A DNA stretch of 14,047 nucleotides from an uncultured Clostridia bacterium (lineage in GTDB: Bacteria > Bacillota > Clostridia > Christensenellales > UBA1242): the NCBI GenBank assembly GCA_947589655.1, contig CANQCE010000017.1:1-14047 (forward strand). Direction: 5' to 3'. Below, piece by piece: positions 1 through 7,344 of the stretch. The stretch's first letter is position 1; each line of letters starts with the position of its first letter. The notes beneath the pieces were generated by a model. The model did no database searches and was not told the DNA's origin. It worked only from the letters and a program-made list of their open reading frames with translations. Position numbers and translations under genes: made by a program.

Positions 1-1
1 C

Positions 2-2779
2 ATCCCTAGATATACCAAGAAAAAAGCCAATATTGGCTATTTCAAGAATTATGACAAAGATTATGCAGAAGGCGTTGGGCAAGCGTTTGGTGCTGCCGCA
101 TCGTTTTTGGCTGACCAAGATGATTATTCTAATGGCCCAACTTTAAATGCTGACGCAGAAACTGTATCGCTCGCTGAAACGCAATTGGCAGAACCAATTC
201 AATATGAATTGAAAAATTTCCCAGATTATGTTGAACAAGCATTTGCAGATGTAGATGTTTCAGAGGGCGTTGTAAATGCCTTTGTTGATGGCTTTAATAC
301 TGGATTGAATGAAATAAACACTTTCCATTTTGACGATTTGGCAGAATATGGACAAAATGCTGTTCTTAGAAAAATTGAAAACAATCCAGAAATGCCTAAC
401 GTAGAAGAAGGGGCATATGTTGTAAAAGCAGACGAAACAGATATGCTTAATGTTAAAACGGCAAACAACACAGTTATTGCCACAGTTAAAGTTCCGGGGT
501 TGGATGAAGGCTATCAGGCAAAAACGGTTATTGACGCCGCTAACGAATTTGTTGAAGCACTTAGTTCTAAAAATGCGGAATTTTCAACAAACAACACACA
601 AATCACTCCACCAGTTGTTGAAGAACAAACACAAACATATACATTTTCAAACTTTGCTGATGCACAACAATATGTTTTGGATAAAGTAAAAGGCAAGTTT
701 TCAAATTATGACATCGCAGGAAAGGTTGTTGAAGCAAGTGGAAAATTCTTGTTTGTAAAAAATGGCAACAATACCGATTTCCAAATTGAACTTGAACATG
801 GCGCATATACTGCAACCTCTGTTGACGGTGCGTATGACCAATTTAAAGCCGATGTAGATACCGCATTTAGAACTGTTAACAAAGTTACTGACAACAGAGA
901 AAAAGAAACTCCACCAACATATTATTCGTTTAACGATTTGTATGTTCAAAATTCAAATGGCGTGGAACAAGCAGTTTTAAATGAAATTAACACAAGATAT
1001 CAAGGCAAACTTGGCGAACAAGCAACTGCTGACAACACAGTTTTTGCACAGGCAGGAAATAATGTAACAGTTGAATTTGAAAATGCCAACAAAACAGCCG
1101 ATATTGCATTTAGCGTTAACAAACGTTATACAGATTTGGAAGCACTTACTGCTGATTTGCCAAATATAAGCATGAATTATACAGAAAACATTAAAGAGGT
1201 TACTCCACCTGTTGTTGAAAGGTTCACATTCGCTGAACTTTGGGGACAGGATGAGGTTGCAGTTGAAAATGCTGTTCTTGGAGAAATTAACAAGAGATAT
1301 CAAGCAAATCTTGGCGAACAGGCAACAACAGACAACACTGTTATTGCACAACAAGGCAATAAAATTGCTGCATCATTTGAAAATGATGACAAAACAGCCA
1401 TAATATCATTCAATCTTTCAGAAAAATATGCAGATGTTGCTGAACTTGAAGCCGCTCTTTCAAAAGTTAGCATGAACTATAAAGAACAACTTAAAGAAAA
1501 AGCACCAACAACTTATTCATTTGCAGAACTTTATAATGCCAATACAAATGCTTTCAAAACTGCCCTTATGGCAAAATTGAAACAAGAGGTTCTTGCAGCA
1601 AACATTGCAGGCAGCAGAGATGCCAACTTGTTGAAAGGCATTGTTCAAAATGGCAACTATTCGGCTGAATCTCTTGAACTTAACGGAGATATTTATAATC
1701 AAAATGCCAAGTTCACATTGCATTTGGATGATACATTGTCTTTGAATTTCAATGTGGCATTCCCAAATAACACTTTCACAGATTTAAGTGATGGAAATGT
1801 TCAAAAAGAAGTAGATTTTGCAAATCTTGGCAGTTTTGTAGAGGATAACACCTATGATATCAACAGCGATGCTAGCATAAAACAAGCGGCTCTTGCAAGA
1901 TTCAATGGGGTTATTAAAGATAATTCAAGAGCATATGAACTTGCAAACATTTCTGTAAAAGCAGAAAAAGACGGAACTTACACCTTTGTTGCAGGCGTTC
2001 AAGGGGCTGAATACGAAATTAGAGGTGTTGCTGGAAAATATCTTGCAAAAGACAAGAGTGCTGTTGAACAGGCTGAGGTTGTCAACCTTGCAGTGGAAGC
2101 AGAAGCAAACAGGGTGAACGAGAGAAATGGCATTGTTGCCCAAGTGTTTGGCGCTGGCGCAAAGAGTTACGAAAAAGATGGCTCACTTTATGTGATTGTT
2201 GGTGACAACATAAATGGCGGCAAAGTTTATAAAGTTAGCGGTCAAGATGCAGAAAATTCCAATTTGGCAAAGAGCCTTGAGGCTATGCGTTCAAATGATG
2301 ACTACACAAACCTTGTAAAAGATGCAGCAAATGAAAAGAACTGGTCAAAATGGATTGACAAGGCAACTTTGCAAGCATTGAAAGACGACATCTTATACGG
2401 CAAAATGGATAACGACACTGGCAAGAGAACTGGAACAGGGCTTACAACAGAGGCAAATGCAACATTATACATTACCTTTGATATGGGCTCGGCGAAAGTG
2501 AAAGGAACACAAAAAGTTTACACTCCAACCATGACAGTTTTTGCAGTTAGCGAAGATGGCGAGGTTCTTAATTTTGCAGAATACAGTGGAACAAAAGTTT
2601 CTGTTGATATGTCAAAACTTAAAGCAGGCGAAGATGCCACAGAAAAAGCCAAATACAATATGTTCAGGCATGCGGCAGACCCAAATGTAGACTTGAACAG
2701 AAACGGCGTTACAGTTGAAGATACTGCCACAGAAGCAATCAGCAAAAGCCGCAGTTCGGATGACAGTAAAATAATTTAG
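2..2779 (+). CDS. Large modular repeat protein, 5'-truncated by the window edge, function unknown
   Basis: I do not recognise this family. The reading frame is open from base 2 with no ATG, GTG or TTG before the TTG at 107, and that TTG has no ribosome-binding site, so the true start lies upstream of the window. The visible part is 925 residues and contains no cysteine, which suits a secreted or wall-associated protein, although the signal peptide would be outside the window. At least five modules of about 95-105 residues begin with an aromatic motif like Y/F-[ST]-F-x-[DE]-L (codons at 323, 638, 923, 1223, 1514) and are joined by linkers such as TPPVVE or TPPTY. Modules three and four are the most alike, sharing GEQATxDNTV. 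The C-terminal 250 residues differ and carry no LPXTG sorting signal or membrane segment. Gene ends TAG at 2777-2779, just before a terminator. Adhesin or filament-like use would be a guess. Confidence 0.85.
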   Translation: MPRYTKKKANIGYFKNYDKDYAEGVGQAFGAAASFLADQDDYSNGPTLNADAETVSLAETQLAEPIQYELKNFPDYVEQAFADVDVSEGVVNAFVDGFNTGLNEINTFHFDDLAEYGQNAVLRKIENNPEMPNVEEGAYVVKADETDMLNVKTANNTVIATVKVPGLDEGYQAKTVIDAANEFVEALSSKNAEFSTNNTQITPPVVEEQTQTYTFSNFADAQQYVLDKVKGKFSNYDIAGKVVEASGKFLFVKNGNNTDFQIELEHGAYTATSVDGAYDQFKADVDTAFRTVNKVTDNREKETPPTYYSFNDLYVQNSNGVEQAVLNEINTRYQGKLGEQATADNTVFAQAGNNVTVEFENANKTADIAFSVNKRYTDLEALTADLPNISMNYTENIKEVTPPVVERFTFAELWGQDEVAVENAVLGEINKRYQANLGEQATTDNTVIAQQGNKIAASFENDDKTAIISFNLSEKYADVAELEAALSKVSMNYKEQLKEKAPTTYSFAELYNANTNAFKTALMAKLKQEVLAANIAGSRDANLLKGIVQNGNYSAESLELNGDIYNQNAKFTLHLDDTLSLNFNVAFPNNTFTDLSDGNVQKEVDFANLGSFVEDNTYDINSDASIKQAALARFNGVIKDNSRAYELANISVKAEKDGTYTFVAGVQGAEYEIRGVAGKYLAKDKSAVEQAEVVNLAVEAEANRVNERNGIVAQVFGAGAKSYEKDGSLYVIVGDNINGGKVYKVSGQDAENSNLAKSLEAMRSNDDYTNLVKDAANEKNWSKWIDKATLQALKDDILYGKMDNDTGKRTGTGLTTEANATLYITFDMGSAKVKGTQKVYTPTMTVFAVSEDGEVLNFAEYSGTKVSVDMSKLKAGEDATEKAKYNMFRHAADPNVDLNRNGVTVEDTATEAISKSRSSDDSKII
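923..1222 (+). repeat. Repeat module 3 of the large protein (direct repeat)
   Basis: This module starts at the YSFNDL codons and runs exactly 300 nt to the equivalent FTFAEL codons of the next module. At DNA level bases 981-1020 match 1281-1320 at about 33 of 40 positions by hand count, in register without gaps, which points to a fairly recent tandem duplication. It ends with the TPPVVE linker. Confidence 0.75.
1223..1513 (+). repeat. Repeat module 4 of the large protein (direct repeat)
   Basis: This module begins FTFAELW and shares with module 3 the stretches LGEQAT, DNTV, FEN and the closing SMNY. The linker here is shortened (EKAPTT), so the next module starts after 291 nt rather than 300 nt. 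Modules at 323, 638 and 1514 are more diverged copies. Confidence 0.7.
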
Positions 2780-2783
2780 TTAA

Positions 2784-2818
2784 TAAAAAAAAGCAGGTTA
2801 AACAACTTGCTTTTTTTT
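2784..2818. terminator. Hairpin terminator, probably bidirectional
   Basis: Stem GCAGGTT (2793-2799), loop AAAC and arm AACTTGC (2804-2810) with one G-T pair are followed by eight T (2811-2818) and preceded by a run of A. It lies between the convergent ends of the large protein gene and the dehydrogenase gene, so it can serve both strands. Confidence 0.85.
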
Positions 2819-2827
2819 ATTTCTACC

Positions 2828-3544
2828 TTAAAAATTTTTAATATGTCTAACTTCAATGCTTGGGATTGTTATTTCGTGTGGCATATCAAAAACATATTTG
2901 ATAGTTTTTGCGACCGTTTCAGGAGACAGGCCTAATTTCATGATTCCTTGTGGCAGTTCGTCATTTGCTTGAATATAAAGGTTTGTTTTGATAAGCCCTG
3001 GGCAAACATCTGTGATTTTCACATTGTGTTTTGCCAAATCTCTTTGGATTGCTTTGCGATAATAATATCCACCATGTTTTGAAGCGTTATAGACAGGGCA
3101 AAATTCTTCTGTTTCCACGCCACTTTGAGAGTTGACATTGATTATTTGGCCTTTTTTGTTTTTGATTAAAACAGGCGCAAAGGTTGTTATCATGGCAATT
3201 GTGCCAAAGGTGTTTGTGTCAAGCACATTTTTAATTTTTTCAAGAGTGTTTAATTCTGCAAAATGTTTGTCATTTAACTGTGAAATTTCGCCTTTTGTCC
3301 AAGCGCCTGCACAATTGATAATTGTGTCAAGTTTGGCAAAGTTTTTCTCTACAAAAGCCTTTAATTCGTTGATTTTGTCAATGTTTGTTATATCACAAAC
3401 AAAATATTCTGCATCCAAATTTTGCGCAACTTTTTTCAATTTGTTTTCAGTTTTGCCAACAAGCAAAAGTTTTTCATCCTTCAACAGTTTTGCAGTTGCT
3501 TTTCCCACGCCGTCTCCGGCGCCTGTAATTAAAACATATCTCAT
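2828..3544 (-). CDS. Short-chain dehydrogenase/reductase (SDR), NAD(P)-dependent
   Basis: A 238-residue cytoplasmic oxidoreductase of the classical SDR family (usual length about 250). The Rossmann nucleotide-binding motif TGAGDGVG is at residues 7-14, the NCAG motif at 77-80, and the catalytic tetrad is complete: Asn111, Ser139, Tyr152 and Lys156 in a YNASK motif. PGLIKTN follows at about residue 182, as in the family. The ATG at 3544 is chosen because AAGGAG sits 6 nt upstream and the Rossmann fold begins immediately; an in-frame ATG at 3580 would add 12 residues with no family match and lies upstream of the predicted transcription start. The substrate cannot be told from sequence; the neighbours (tRNA, rplI) give no metabolic clue. 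It appears to be a single-gene unit with its own promoter. Confidence 0.93.
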   Translation of the reverse strand: MRYVLITGAGDGVGKATAKLLKDEKLLLVGKTENKLKKVAQNLDAEYFVCDITNIDKINELKAFVEKNFAKLDTIINCAGAWTKGEISQLNDKHFAELNTLEKIKNVLDTNTFGTIAMITTFAPVLIKNKKGQIINVNSQSGVETEEFCPVYNASKHGGYYYRKAIQRDLAKHNVKITDVCPGLIKTNLYIQANDELPQGIMKLGLSPETVAKTIKYVFDMPHEITIPSIEVRHIKNF

Positions 3545-3562
3545 AACAGTCTCCTTAAAATT

Positions 3563-3571
3563 ATTATAACA
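3563..3571 (-). promoter_or_regulatory. Extended -10 promoter of the SDR gene
   Basis: On the minus strand the sequence reads TGTTATAAT, a perfect -10 box with the TGn extension. No good -35 box is visible at 16-18 bp. The predicted start of transcription near 3556 gives a leader of only about 12 nt, beginning at the ribosome-binding site. Confidence 0.6.
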
Positions 3572-3650
3572 TATTTGCATCTGTATTGCATCATATTTTC
3601 AAGGTTTTTCTATATTTCATTTTAAACATAAAAAACAATCTAAAGCAAAC

Positions 3651-3668
3651 AAAATTCAGATGAATTTT
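3651..3668. repeat. Short AT-rich inverted repeat in the gene-free stretch downstream of tRNA-Leu
   Basis: AAAATTC, loop AGAT, GAATTTT form a perfect 7-bp stem. It lies about 55 nt beyond the tRNA 3' end and could act as a second weak terminator, as the minus strand continues GTTTGCTTT. The rest of 3572-3692 holds nothing else I can identify. Confidence 0.3.
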
Positions 3669-3693
3669 CTGGGGTGACCACGGCGAAAAGTAA

Positions 3694-3719
3694 TAAAAAA
3701 CACAACTAATCGTTGGGTT
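3694..3719 (-). terminator. Probable terminator of tRNA-Leu
   Basis: Read on the minus strand just after the CCA end, AACCCAAC, loop GATTA, GTTGTGTT form a stem of seven pairs with one mismatch, followed by a run of T (A on the plus strand, 3694-3700). It is weaker than the other terminators here. Confidence 0.5.
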
Positions 3720-3722
3720 GCT

Positions 3723-3808
3723 TGGTGCGGATGAGAGGGGTCGAACCTCCACAGTGTTGCCACCACAGGTACCTGAAACCTGCGCGTCTGCCATTTCGCC
3801 ACATCCGC
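3723..3808 (-). tRNA. tRNA-Leu, anticodon CAG
   Basis: The minus strand folds as a class II tRNA of 86 nt. The acceptor stem is GCGGATG with CATCCGC, discriminator A, and CCA encoded in the DNA (3723-3725). The D stem is GCG/CGC, the anticodon stem CAGGT/ACCTG with loop TTCAGGT giving anticodon CAG, which reads the leucine codon CUG. A long variable arm precedes the T arm GGAGG-TTCGACC-CCTCT, which has one G-T pair. The long variable arm and anticodon together support leucine. It has its own promoter immediately upstream and stands alone rather than in a tRNA cluster. Confidence 0.96.
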
Positions 3809-3816
3809 ATGGGGCT

Positions 3817-3845
3817 ATTTTAATATATTTGTGGCAGTTTGTCAA
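3817..3845 (-). promoter_or_regulatory. Sigma-A-type promoter of tRNA-Leu
   Basis: The minus strand reads TTGACA (3840-3845), a 17-bp spacer, then TAAAAT (3817-3822). Seven nt further on is 3810, so the precursor would have only about two extra 5' bases. The -35 box lies 14 nt past the stop codon of the upstream phosphatase-fold gene. Confidence 0.85.
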
Positions 3846-3859
3846 TAAAAATTGCAAAC

Positions 3860-4615
3860 TTATATATCAACATAGCACAGAAAGTGGTCCGACACAGGGG
3901 TGTTTGTTACAATTTTTTTGCTTTGAATGTTTATGTTTTTAGGGACAAGAATATTGTCGCATTTTTTGTTGTCTATGGTTGTTACATCGTCAAATACAAA
4001 ATTGTATTCTTTTGCAACCATATCCAGCAATTTTTGCAAATCAGTTTTTCCGCTTACAACATTAAAATCGCCACAAACAATGGCATGGTTGTTAATAACC
4101 TTACGCTGAAATTCATCAAAAAACGCTTTGTATGCCAAAATGTTTGCATCAAAACGGTGAAATGGAAGAAATTGTGTTGTTATAACGTTAATTTTGTTTT
4201 CTGCCACAATGGAAACTTCCAAAAAGCCTTTGTCGTGCGTTTTATACATGCCATTCTTAGTCATTTTTGTTAAATTTGGGTTCTCAAAAAGTTTTTTTTC
4301 AACAATTTGAATTGGGAATTTAGATAAAATGGCGGTGCCTATGCTTGTGTTCTTGATGAGAAACCCTGGACTGTTTTCAAACTTTGCAAAATATTTTAGC
4401 CCTGTTAAAGCACTAAGATTTTCCAAAAATTTAAAGGAATTGGTTGTGGTGACCTCTTGCAGTGCAACAACATCTGTTTTGTTTGCTATTATCGCATCTG
4501 CAATTGCCCTTAAACTTTTGTCATCCGCATTTACCTCAGGGGATTTATCAAAAAGTTCCCCGCTATAATTTGACATGTCAATGCCTGAACTTATGTTCCA
4601 TGTTGCAATCCTCAT
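3860..4615 (-). CDS. Endonuclease/exonuclease/phosphatase (EEP) family protein
   Basis: A 251-residue protein of the metal-dependent EEP fold (as in exonuclease III, sphingomyelinase and inositol phosphatases). Visible motifs are the N-terminal TWN with Asn7, the metal ligand Glu54 in LQEV, GDFN at 182-185, Asp220 and the closing SDH at 242-244. The usual THL motif is replaced: residues 146-153 read TTQFLPFH, with a His only at 153. There is no signal peptide or membrane segment, so it probably acts in the cytoplasm. The start codon lies 2 nt past the rplI stop, with GGAAGGGA inside the end of rplI as ribosome-binding site, so the two are co-transcribed and probably translationally coupled. 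Nuclease versus phosphatase activity cannot be decided from sequence. Confidence 0.88.
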   Translation of the reverse strand: MRIATWNISSGIDMSNYSGELFDKSPEVNADDKSLRAIADAIIANKTDVVALQEVTTTNSFKFLENLSALTGLKYFAKFENSPGFLIKNTSIGTAILSKFPIQIVEKKLFENPNLTKMTKNGMYKTHDKGFLEVSIVAENKINVITTQFLPFHRFDANILAYKAFFDEFQRKVINNHAIVCGDFNVVSGKTDLQKLLDMVAKEYNFVFDDVTTIDNKKCDNILVPKNINIQSKKIVTNTPVSDHFLCYVDI

Positions 4616-4617
4616 GT

Positions 4618-5061
4618 TTAGTTCCCTTCCACAACAACTGTAAATTTGGCGGAAATTTCTGGATAAATTCTCGCAACGGCAGTGTAAGCGCCTGTGGCTT
4701 TAATTGCCCCGTTAAGTTCAATTTTCTTTTTGTCTAACTTTATGGAAAGTTTTTCCAGTGCCTCGGAAATTTCTTTGCTTGTAATAGAGCCAAAGGTTTT
4801 GCCGTTTTCGCCGCACTTAATTTTTAAAACCACTGTTTTGCCTTCAATTTGTTTTGCAAGTGCTTTTGCTGCCAAAATTTCTTGTTCTTTGTGGAATTTT
4901 GCGGCATCTTTTTGAATTTTGTTTTCGCTTAAAGCGGAATTGTCCGCCAGTTTTGCAGCGCCATTTTTAAACAAAAAGTTTTTTGCAAAACCATCTGCAA
5001 CGTCTTTAATTTCACCCTTTTTGCCCGTGCCTTTAACATCTTTTAAAAGAACAACTTTCAT
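4618..5061 (-). CDS. rplI: 50S ribosomal protein L9
   Basis: A 147-residue protein, the normal length for bL9. It binds 23S rRNA near the base of the L1 stalk and helps keep the reading frame. The N-terminal domain shows the family signature MKVVLLKDVKGTGKKGE with the following VADGFAKNFLF; a charged central helix follows (about residues 45-75), then the C-terminal domain with KCGENGKTFGSIT. ATG at 5061 has AGGTG 4 nt upstream. In many Firmicutes rplI lies near the DHH phosphodiesterase gene and dnaB, or near rpsF-ssb-rpsR; here it instead heads a unit with an EEP-fold gene. Confidence 0.98.
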   Translation of the reverse strand: MKVVLLKDVKGTGKKGEIKDVADGFAKNFLFKNGAAKLADNSALSENKIQKDAAKFHKEQEILAAKALAKQIEGKTVVLKIKCGENGKTFGSITSKEISEALEKLSIKLDKKKIELNGAIKATGAYTAVARIYPEISAKFTVVVEGN

Positions 5062-5077
5062 GTTTCACCTCGCATGT

Positions 5078-5106
5078 ATTTTACATTATTTTGTTTGTTT
5101 TGTCAA
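5078..5106 (-). promoter_or_regulatory. Promoter of rplI
   Basis: The minus strand reads TTGACA (5101-5106), 17-bp spacer, TAAAAT (5078-5083). Transcription should begin near 5071, leaving a leader of about 10 nt that starts at the AGGTG ribosome-binding site. The gene going the other way (5143) begins just 37 bp beyond the -35 box. Confidence 0.85.
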
Positions 5107-5127
5107 GATTTGGCAAGAATAAACCAC

Positions 5128-5133
5128 AGGAGG
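5128..5133 (+). promoter_or_regulatory. Ribosome-binding site that fixes a TTG start
   Basis: A perfect AGGAGG lies 9 nt before TTG 5143 and decides the start of the DUF1540-like protein. Confidence 0.75.
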
Positions 5134-5142
5134 CTTTTTAAA

Positions 5143-5454
5143 TTGGATATTCGTTGTAGAAAAACTGGCTGCAAGTTCAACGATAGATACACTTGCAAAG
5201 CGAAGGAAATTTTAATAAAAAGGAATATGGAGTGTGGCACGTATTTGAAAGGGGACAAACCGCCTGTGGACAAAACCAAGTGGTTATTTTCAGAAACTCC
5301 GCCACAGTATGCCCCACAGCGAGACAGTTCCACAATTGGCATAGGCTGCAACGCACATTGCCTATTCAATAAAAATGGCAAATGCGTGGCAAACGGCATA
5401 ACCTTAAACGACCTTAAAGAAAAGCCGCTCTGCATGACTTTTTTGGAGAAATAA
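5143..5454 (+). CDS. Small protein with two DUF1540-like cysteine modules
   Basis: A 103-residue protein with eight regularly placed cysteines in two halves. The first half has Cys5, Cys10, Cys18 and Cys31 (CKFN and CKAKEI as in DUF1540); the second has Cys69, Cys73, Cys81 and Cys97 (CLFNKNGKC and VANGI). Each half closes with the same Cys-x-Thr-aromatic-Leu pattern. DUF1540 proteins are small, often found in Clostridia, and are thought to bind metal; their role is unknown. The TTG at 5143 is chosen because AGGAGG (5128-5133) sits 9 nt upstream; an upstream in-frame ATG at 5074 has no ribosome-binding site and would run through the rplI promoter. No clear promoter was seen for it, and no strong terminator follows. 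Confidence 0.8.
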   Translation: MDIRCRKTGCKFNDRYTCKAKEILIKRNMECGTYLKGDKPPVDKTKWLFSETPPQYAPQRDSSTIGIGCNAHCLFNKNGKCVANGITLNDLKEKPLCMTFLEK

Positions 5455-5490
5455 TTATTTGACTATGCTTGCCTAATTTGAAAAAAACTC

Positions 5491-5519
5491 TTGCAAATGG
5501 CTGAAATATATTATATAAT
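5491..5519 (+). promoter_or_regulatory. Promoter placed directly at the start codon
   Basis: TTGCAA (5491-5496), 17-bp spacer and a perfect TATAAT (5514-5519). The expected transcription start, about 7 nt after the -10 box, coincides with the A of the ATG at 5526. No SD sequence lies between promoter and ATG, which suggests a leaderless mRNA. Confidence 0.8.
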
Positions 5520-5525
5520 ATAGGC

Positions 5526-6878
5526 ATGGGAAGGAAGAATAAAAATCAAACCTTCAACTTGTCTGCGGAAGCGGCTAAAAAGGTTGACGGTTTGGAAGAA
5601 GCAAAAAAGAACACCACAGATGGCGACAAAGTTGAGAAGGATTTTCTTGATATCCTTAATTACGAGCGCAAACAAAGCAACAATTTGCTTGGAAAGTATG
5701 TGGGCGAAGAATATAAACTGTCTGACGAGATGCGCCTTAAACTTTTAACTCTGCCAAAAAGGTTTGGAGAGGTTGAAGGCAGCACGGCATATGTTTCCAC
5801 GCGTGTTGGCGAATTTGTGCTTAACTTTAAAATAGAGTTTGACATGAACCCATCTTTTTGCAAATCAAAACTTTATTTAATTGAAGTTGAAAATGGTTGG
5901 GATGAAGAAGATATAAAGCACCTTACGCTTTTGGATGAAGATGAGCAAATTTATCATCCAGAATACAGAAAACTTATGTTTGAAAGGTGGAACGTTTATT
6001 ATGATGTTTCCGCATTTTCAAAAGATGAAGAAATGTATTCGTATCTCCATATGCAAAACGAGGAATTTTTGTTCAGCAAGGAATTGATAGAAGTGCTTTC
6101 GCAGTTATATGTTGTGCGCATGCTTGCACTTTTGGACAAAATGGGCGAGGTTGGGCAAAAAGTTAGGCTTGAATTTAAAATGAAAATGGAAATGCAACTT
6201 AATAATGACCCAAGTTACAGCACCAACTACACAATGCAAAAGCGCATGCTGGACAAAATGTTGTATAAAAACAACGCCATGCCAGAAATTTTAAATTCGG
6301 AAGAAGGCAGAAAAATTTTAACTGGATATAGCGGACCTTTAAAAAATTTACGAGATAAAACAGGCGTGCCAATTATGGAAGCCAAAAAAAGTGGTAAAGA
6401 GCCTGAAAAGAAAAAAGATGCACCTTCGTCATCGCCAAAAGTTAAGAAAAAGTCGCCTGTAAAAAGCGGAAAGCCAAGTTCTTCTACCAGCCCAAAATAT
6501 ATTCCTTCAACATCCAGCATAAAATCAGCAGATTCCGCCAGAGAGCAAAGAGAGGCGTTAAACCGAGAGGACCCAAATTTTGAAAGCAGGCTAAGGACCT
6601 CGCAACCAACTCCAACAAGAGTGACGCCTGCACCAAGAGTTAATGTTGCCCCACCGCGTGAAGTGCCAAAAGCACCAGAGCCACCAAAACCAGTGGTGAT
6701 GCCGCCTTTTAACAACAAAGAAGATGTTGAGCGTAACGAATTAAAGAACTTTGCATTGGGCTTGGCGGAAGACATATACAAAAACAAACTGTCAAGCACT
6801 GCGCAAAATTTAGAGCAAGAAAAAAATCGAGAACAACTTCAAAGGGTGGCGCAAGATTTGTCTATGAAAAAACCTTAA
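5526..6878 (+). CDS. Uncharacterised protein with basic/proline-rich tail, apparently leaderless
   Basis: I do not recognise this 450-residue protein. Residues 1-45 are charged and probably helical. Residues 46-260 look folded and mix strands and helices, with an acidic patch (ENGWDEED and following) near the middle. Residues 285-395 are low-complexity, first Lys/Ser-rich (KKKDAPSSSPKVKKKSPVK), then Pro-rich (PPREVPKAPEPPKPVVMPP), probably a disordered linker. Residues 400-450 form a charged helix. There is no signal peptide or membrane segment. The ATG at 5526 lies exactly where transcription should begin; GGAAGGAAG just inside the gene is not followed by a usable start at normal spacing. 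It is a single-gene unit, convergent with the 135-residue protein. A scaffold or adaptor role would be a guess from the architecture alone. Confidence 0.88.
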   Translation: MGRKNKNQTFNLSAEAAKKVDGLEEAKKNTTDGDKVEKDFLDILNYERKQSNNLLGKYVGEEYKLSDEMRLKLLTLPKRFGEVEGSTAYVSTRVGEFVLNFKIEFDMNPSFCKSKLYLIEVENGWDEEDIKHLTLLDEDEQIYHPEYRKLMFERWNVYYDVSAFSKDEEMYSYLHMQNEEFLFSKELIEVLSQLYVVRMLALLDKMGEVGQKVRLEFKMKMEMQLNNDPSYSTNYTMQKRMLDKMLYKNNAMPEILNSEEGRKILTGYSGPLKNLRDKTGVPIMEAKKSGKEPEKKKDAPSSSPKVKKKSPVKSGKPSSSTSPKYIPSTSSIKSADSAREQREALNREDPNFESRLRTSQPTPTRVTPAPRVNVAPPREVPKAPEPPKPVVMPPFNNKEDVERNELKNFALGLAEDIYKNKLSSTAQNLEQEKNREQLQRVAQDLSMKKP

Positions 6879-6887
6879 ACGGCAAAC

Positions 6888-6918
6888 AAAAAAAAGAAGC
6901 GATTTGCTTCTTTTTTTT
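6888..6918. terminator. Strong bidirectional terminator
   Basis: GAAGC (6896-6900), loop GATTT, GCTTC (6906-6910), flanked by eight A and eight T that extend the stem to 13 pairs and provide U-tracts on both strands. It separates two convergent genes; the minus-strand gene's stop codon overlaps its T-run. Confidence 0.92.
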
Positions 6919-7324
6919 AATTAAATGTTCTTGGAACGCCGTATAATTTTGCATTGCGGTCATTTTCTTTAACAACACTGTTCAAAGCGTTTGTAAGCAC
7001 TTTTGCCAAATTTCTGAAACCAGTTGTTGAAGGCCTTGCCAAAAGGCTTTGATAAAATTGCCCAAAATATGCAGCATTAAGTGTGTAAACTGGGCTGCCT
7101 TTTTCATGCAAATGGAAAGGTTGGTCGTGTGCTATTTGCAATGCAAAGGTTCTAACCAAGTCGTCATAAGTGTCTCCTTCCTTCCTTGAGCAACCTTGCT
7201 TTACAAGGTTATCAAACCTTTTATCTCTTAAAAGGTTGACTGCTTCCATGCAACGGTTGGTGATTGTGTTTTCTGGCTCGCTGGCTGAAATGCGTATTGT
7301 GGTTTCTACAGAATAATTGCTCAT
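6917..7324 (-). CDS. Uncharacterised 135-residue protein
   Basis: I do not recognise this protein. It has no signal peptide or membrane segment and is probably mostly helical. It holds one Cys near residue 25 and one near residue 45, and a His-rich central stretch (HDQPFHLHEKG, residues 71-81) followed by aromatic residues (AAYFGQFYQSLL). The ATG at 7324 has AGGAG 7 nt upstream (7332-7336) and a good promoter behind it, so the gene is very likely real. The stop codon TAA (6917-6919) overlaps the terminator shared with the convergent 450-residue gene. It is divergent from the flippase gene. A functional call is not possible from sequence alone. Confidence 0.85.
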   Translation of the reverse strand: MSNYSVETTIRISASEPENTITNRCMEAVNLLRDKRFDNLVKQGCSRKEGDTYDDLVRTFALQIAHDQPFHLHEKGSPVYTLNAAYFGQFYQSLLARPSTTGFRNLAKVLTNALNSVVKENDRNAKLYGVPRTFN

Positions 7325-7344
7325 ATCAAATCTCCTATGCCTTG

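Noticed and set aside
107..109. TTG as start codon of the large modular protein
   Set aside because: The frame is open back to base 2 and no ribosome-binding site precedes the TTG, so the gene is simply cut by the window edge.
3839..4273. Plus-strand 144-residue open frame opposite the EEP gene
   Set aside because: It is antisense to a gene with clear family motifs, has no SD and reads as a low-complexity Phe/Val/Cys-rich shadow.
5074..5142. ATG 5074 as start of the DUF1540-like protein
   Set aside because: No SD before it, it would run through the rplI promoter, and TTG 5143 has a perfect AGGAGG at proper distance.
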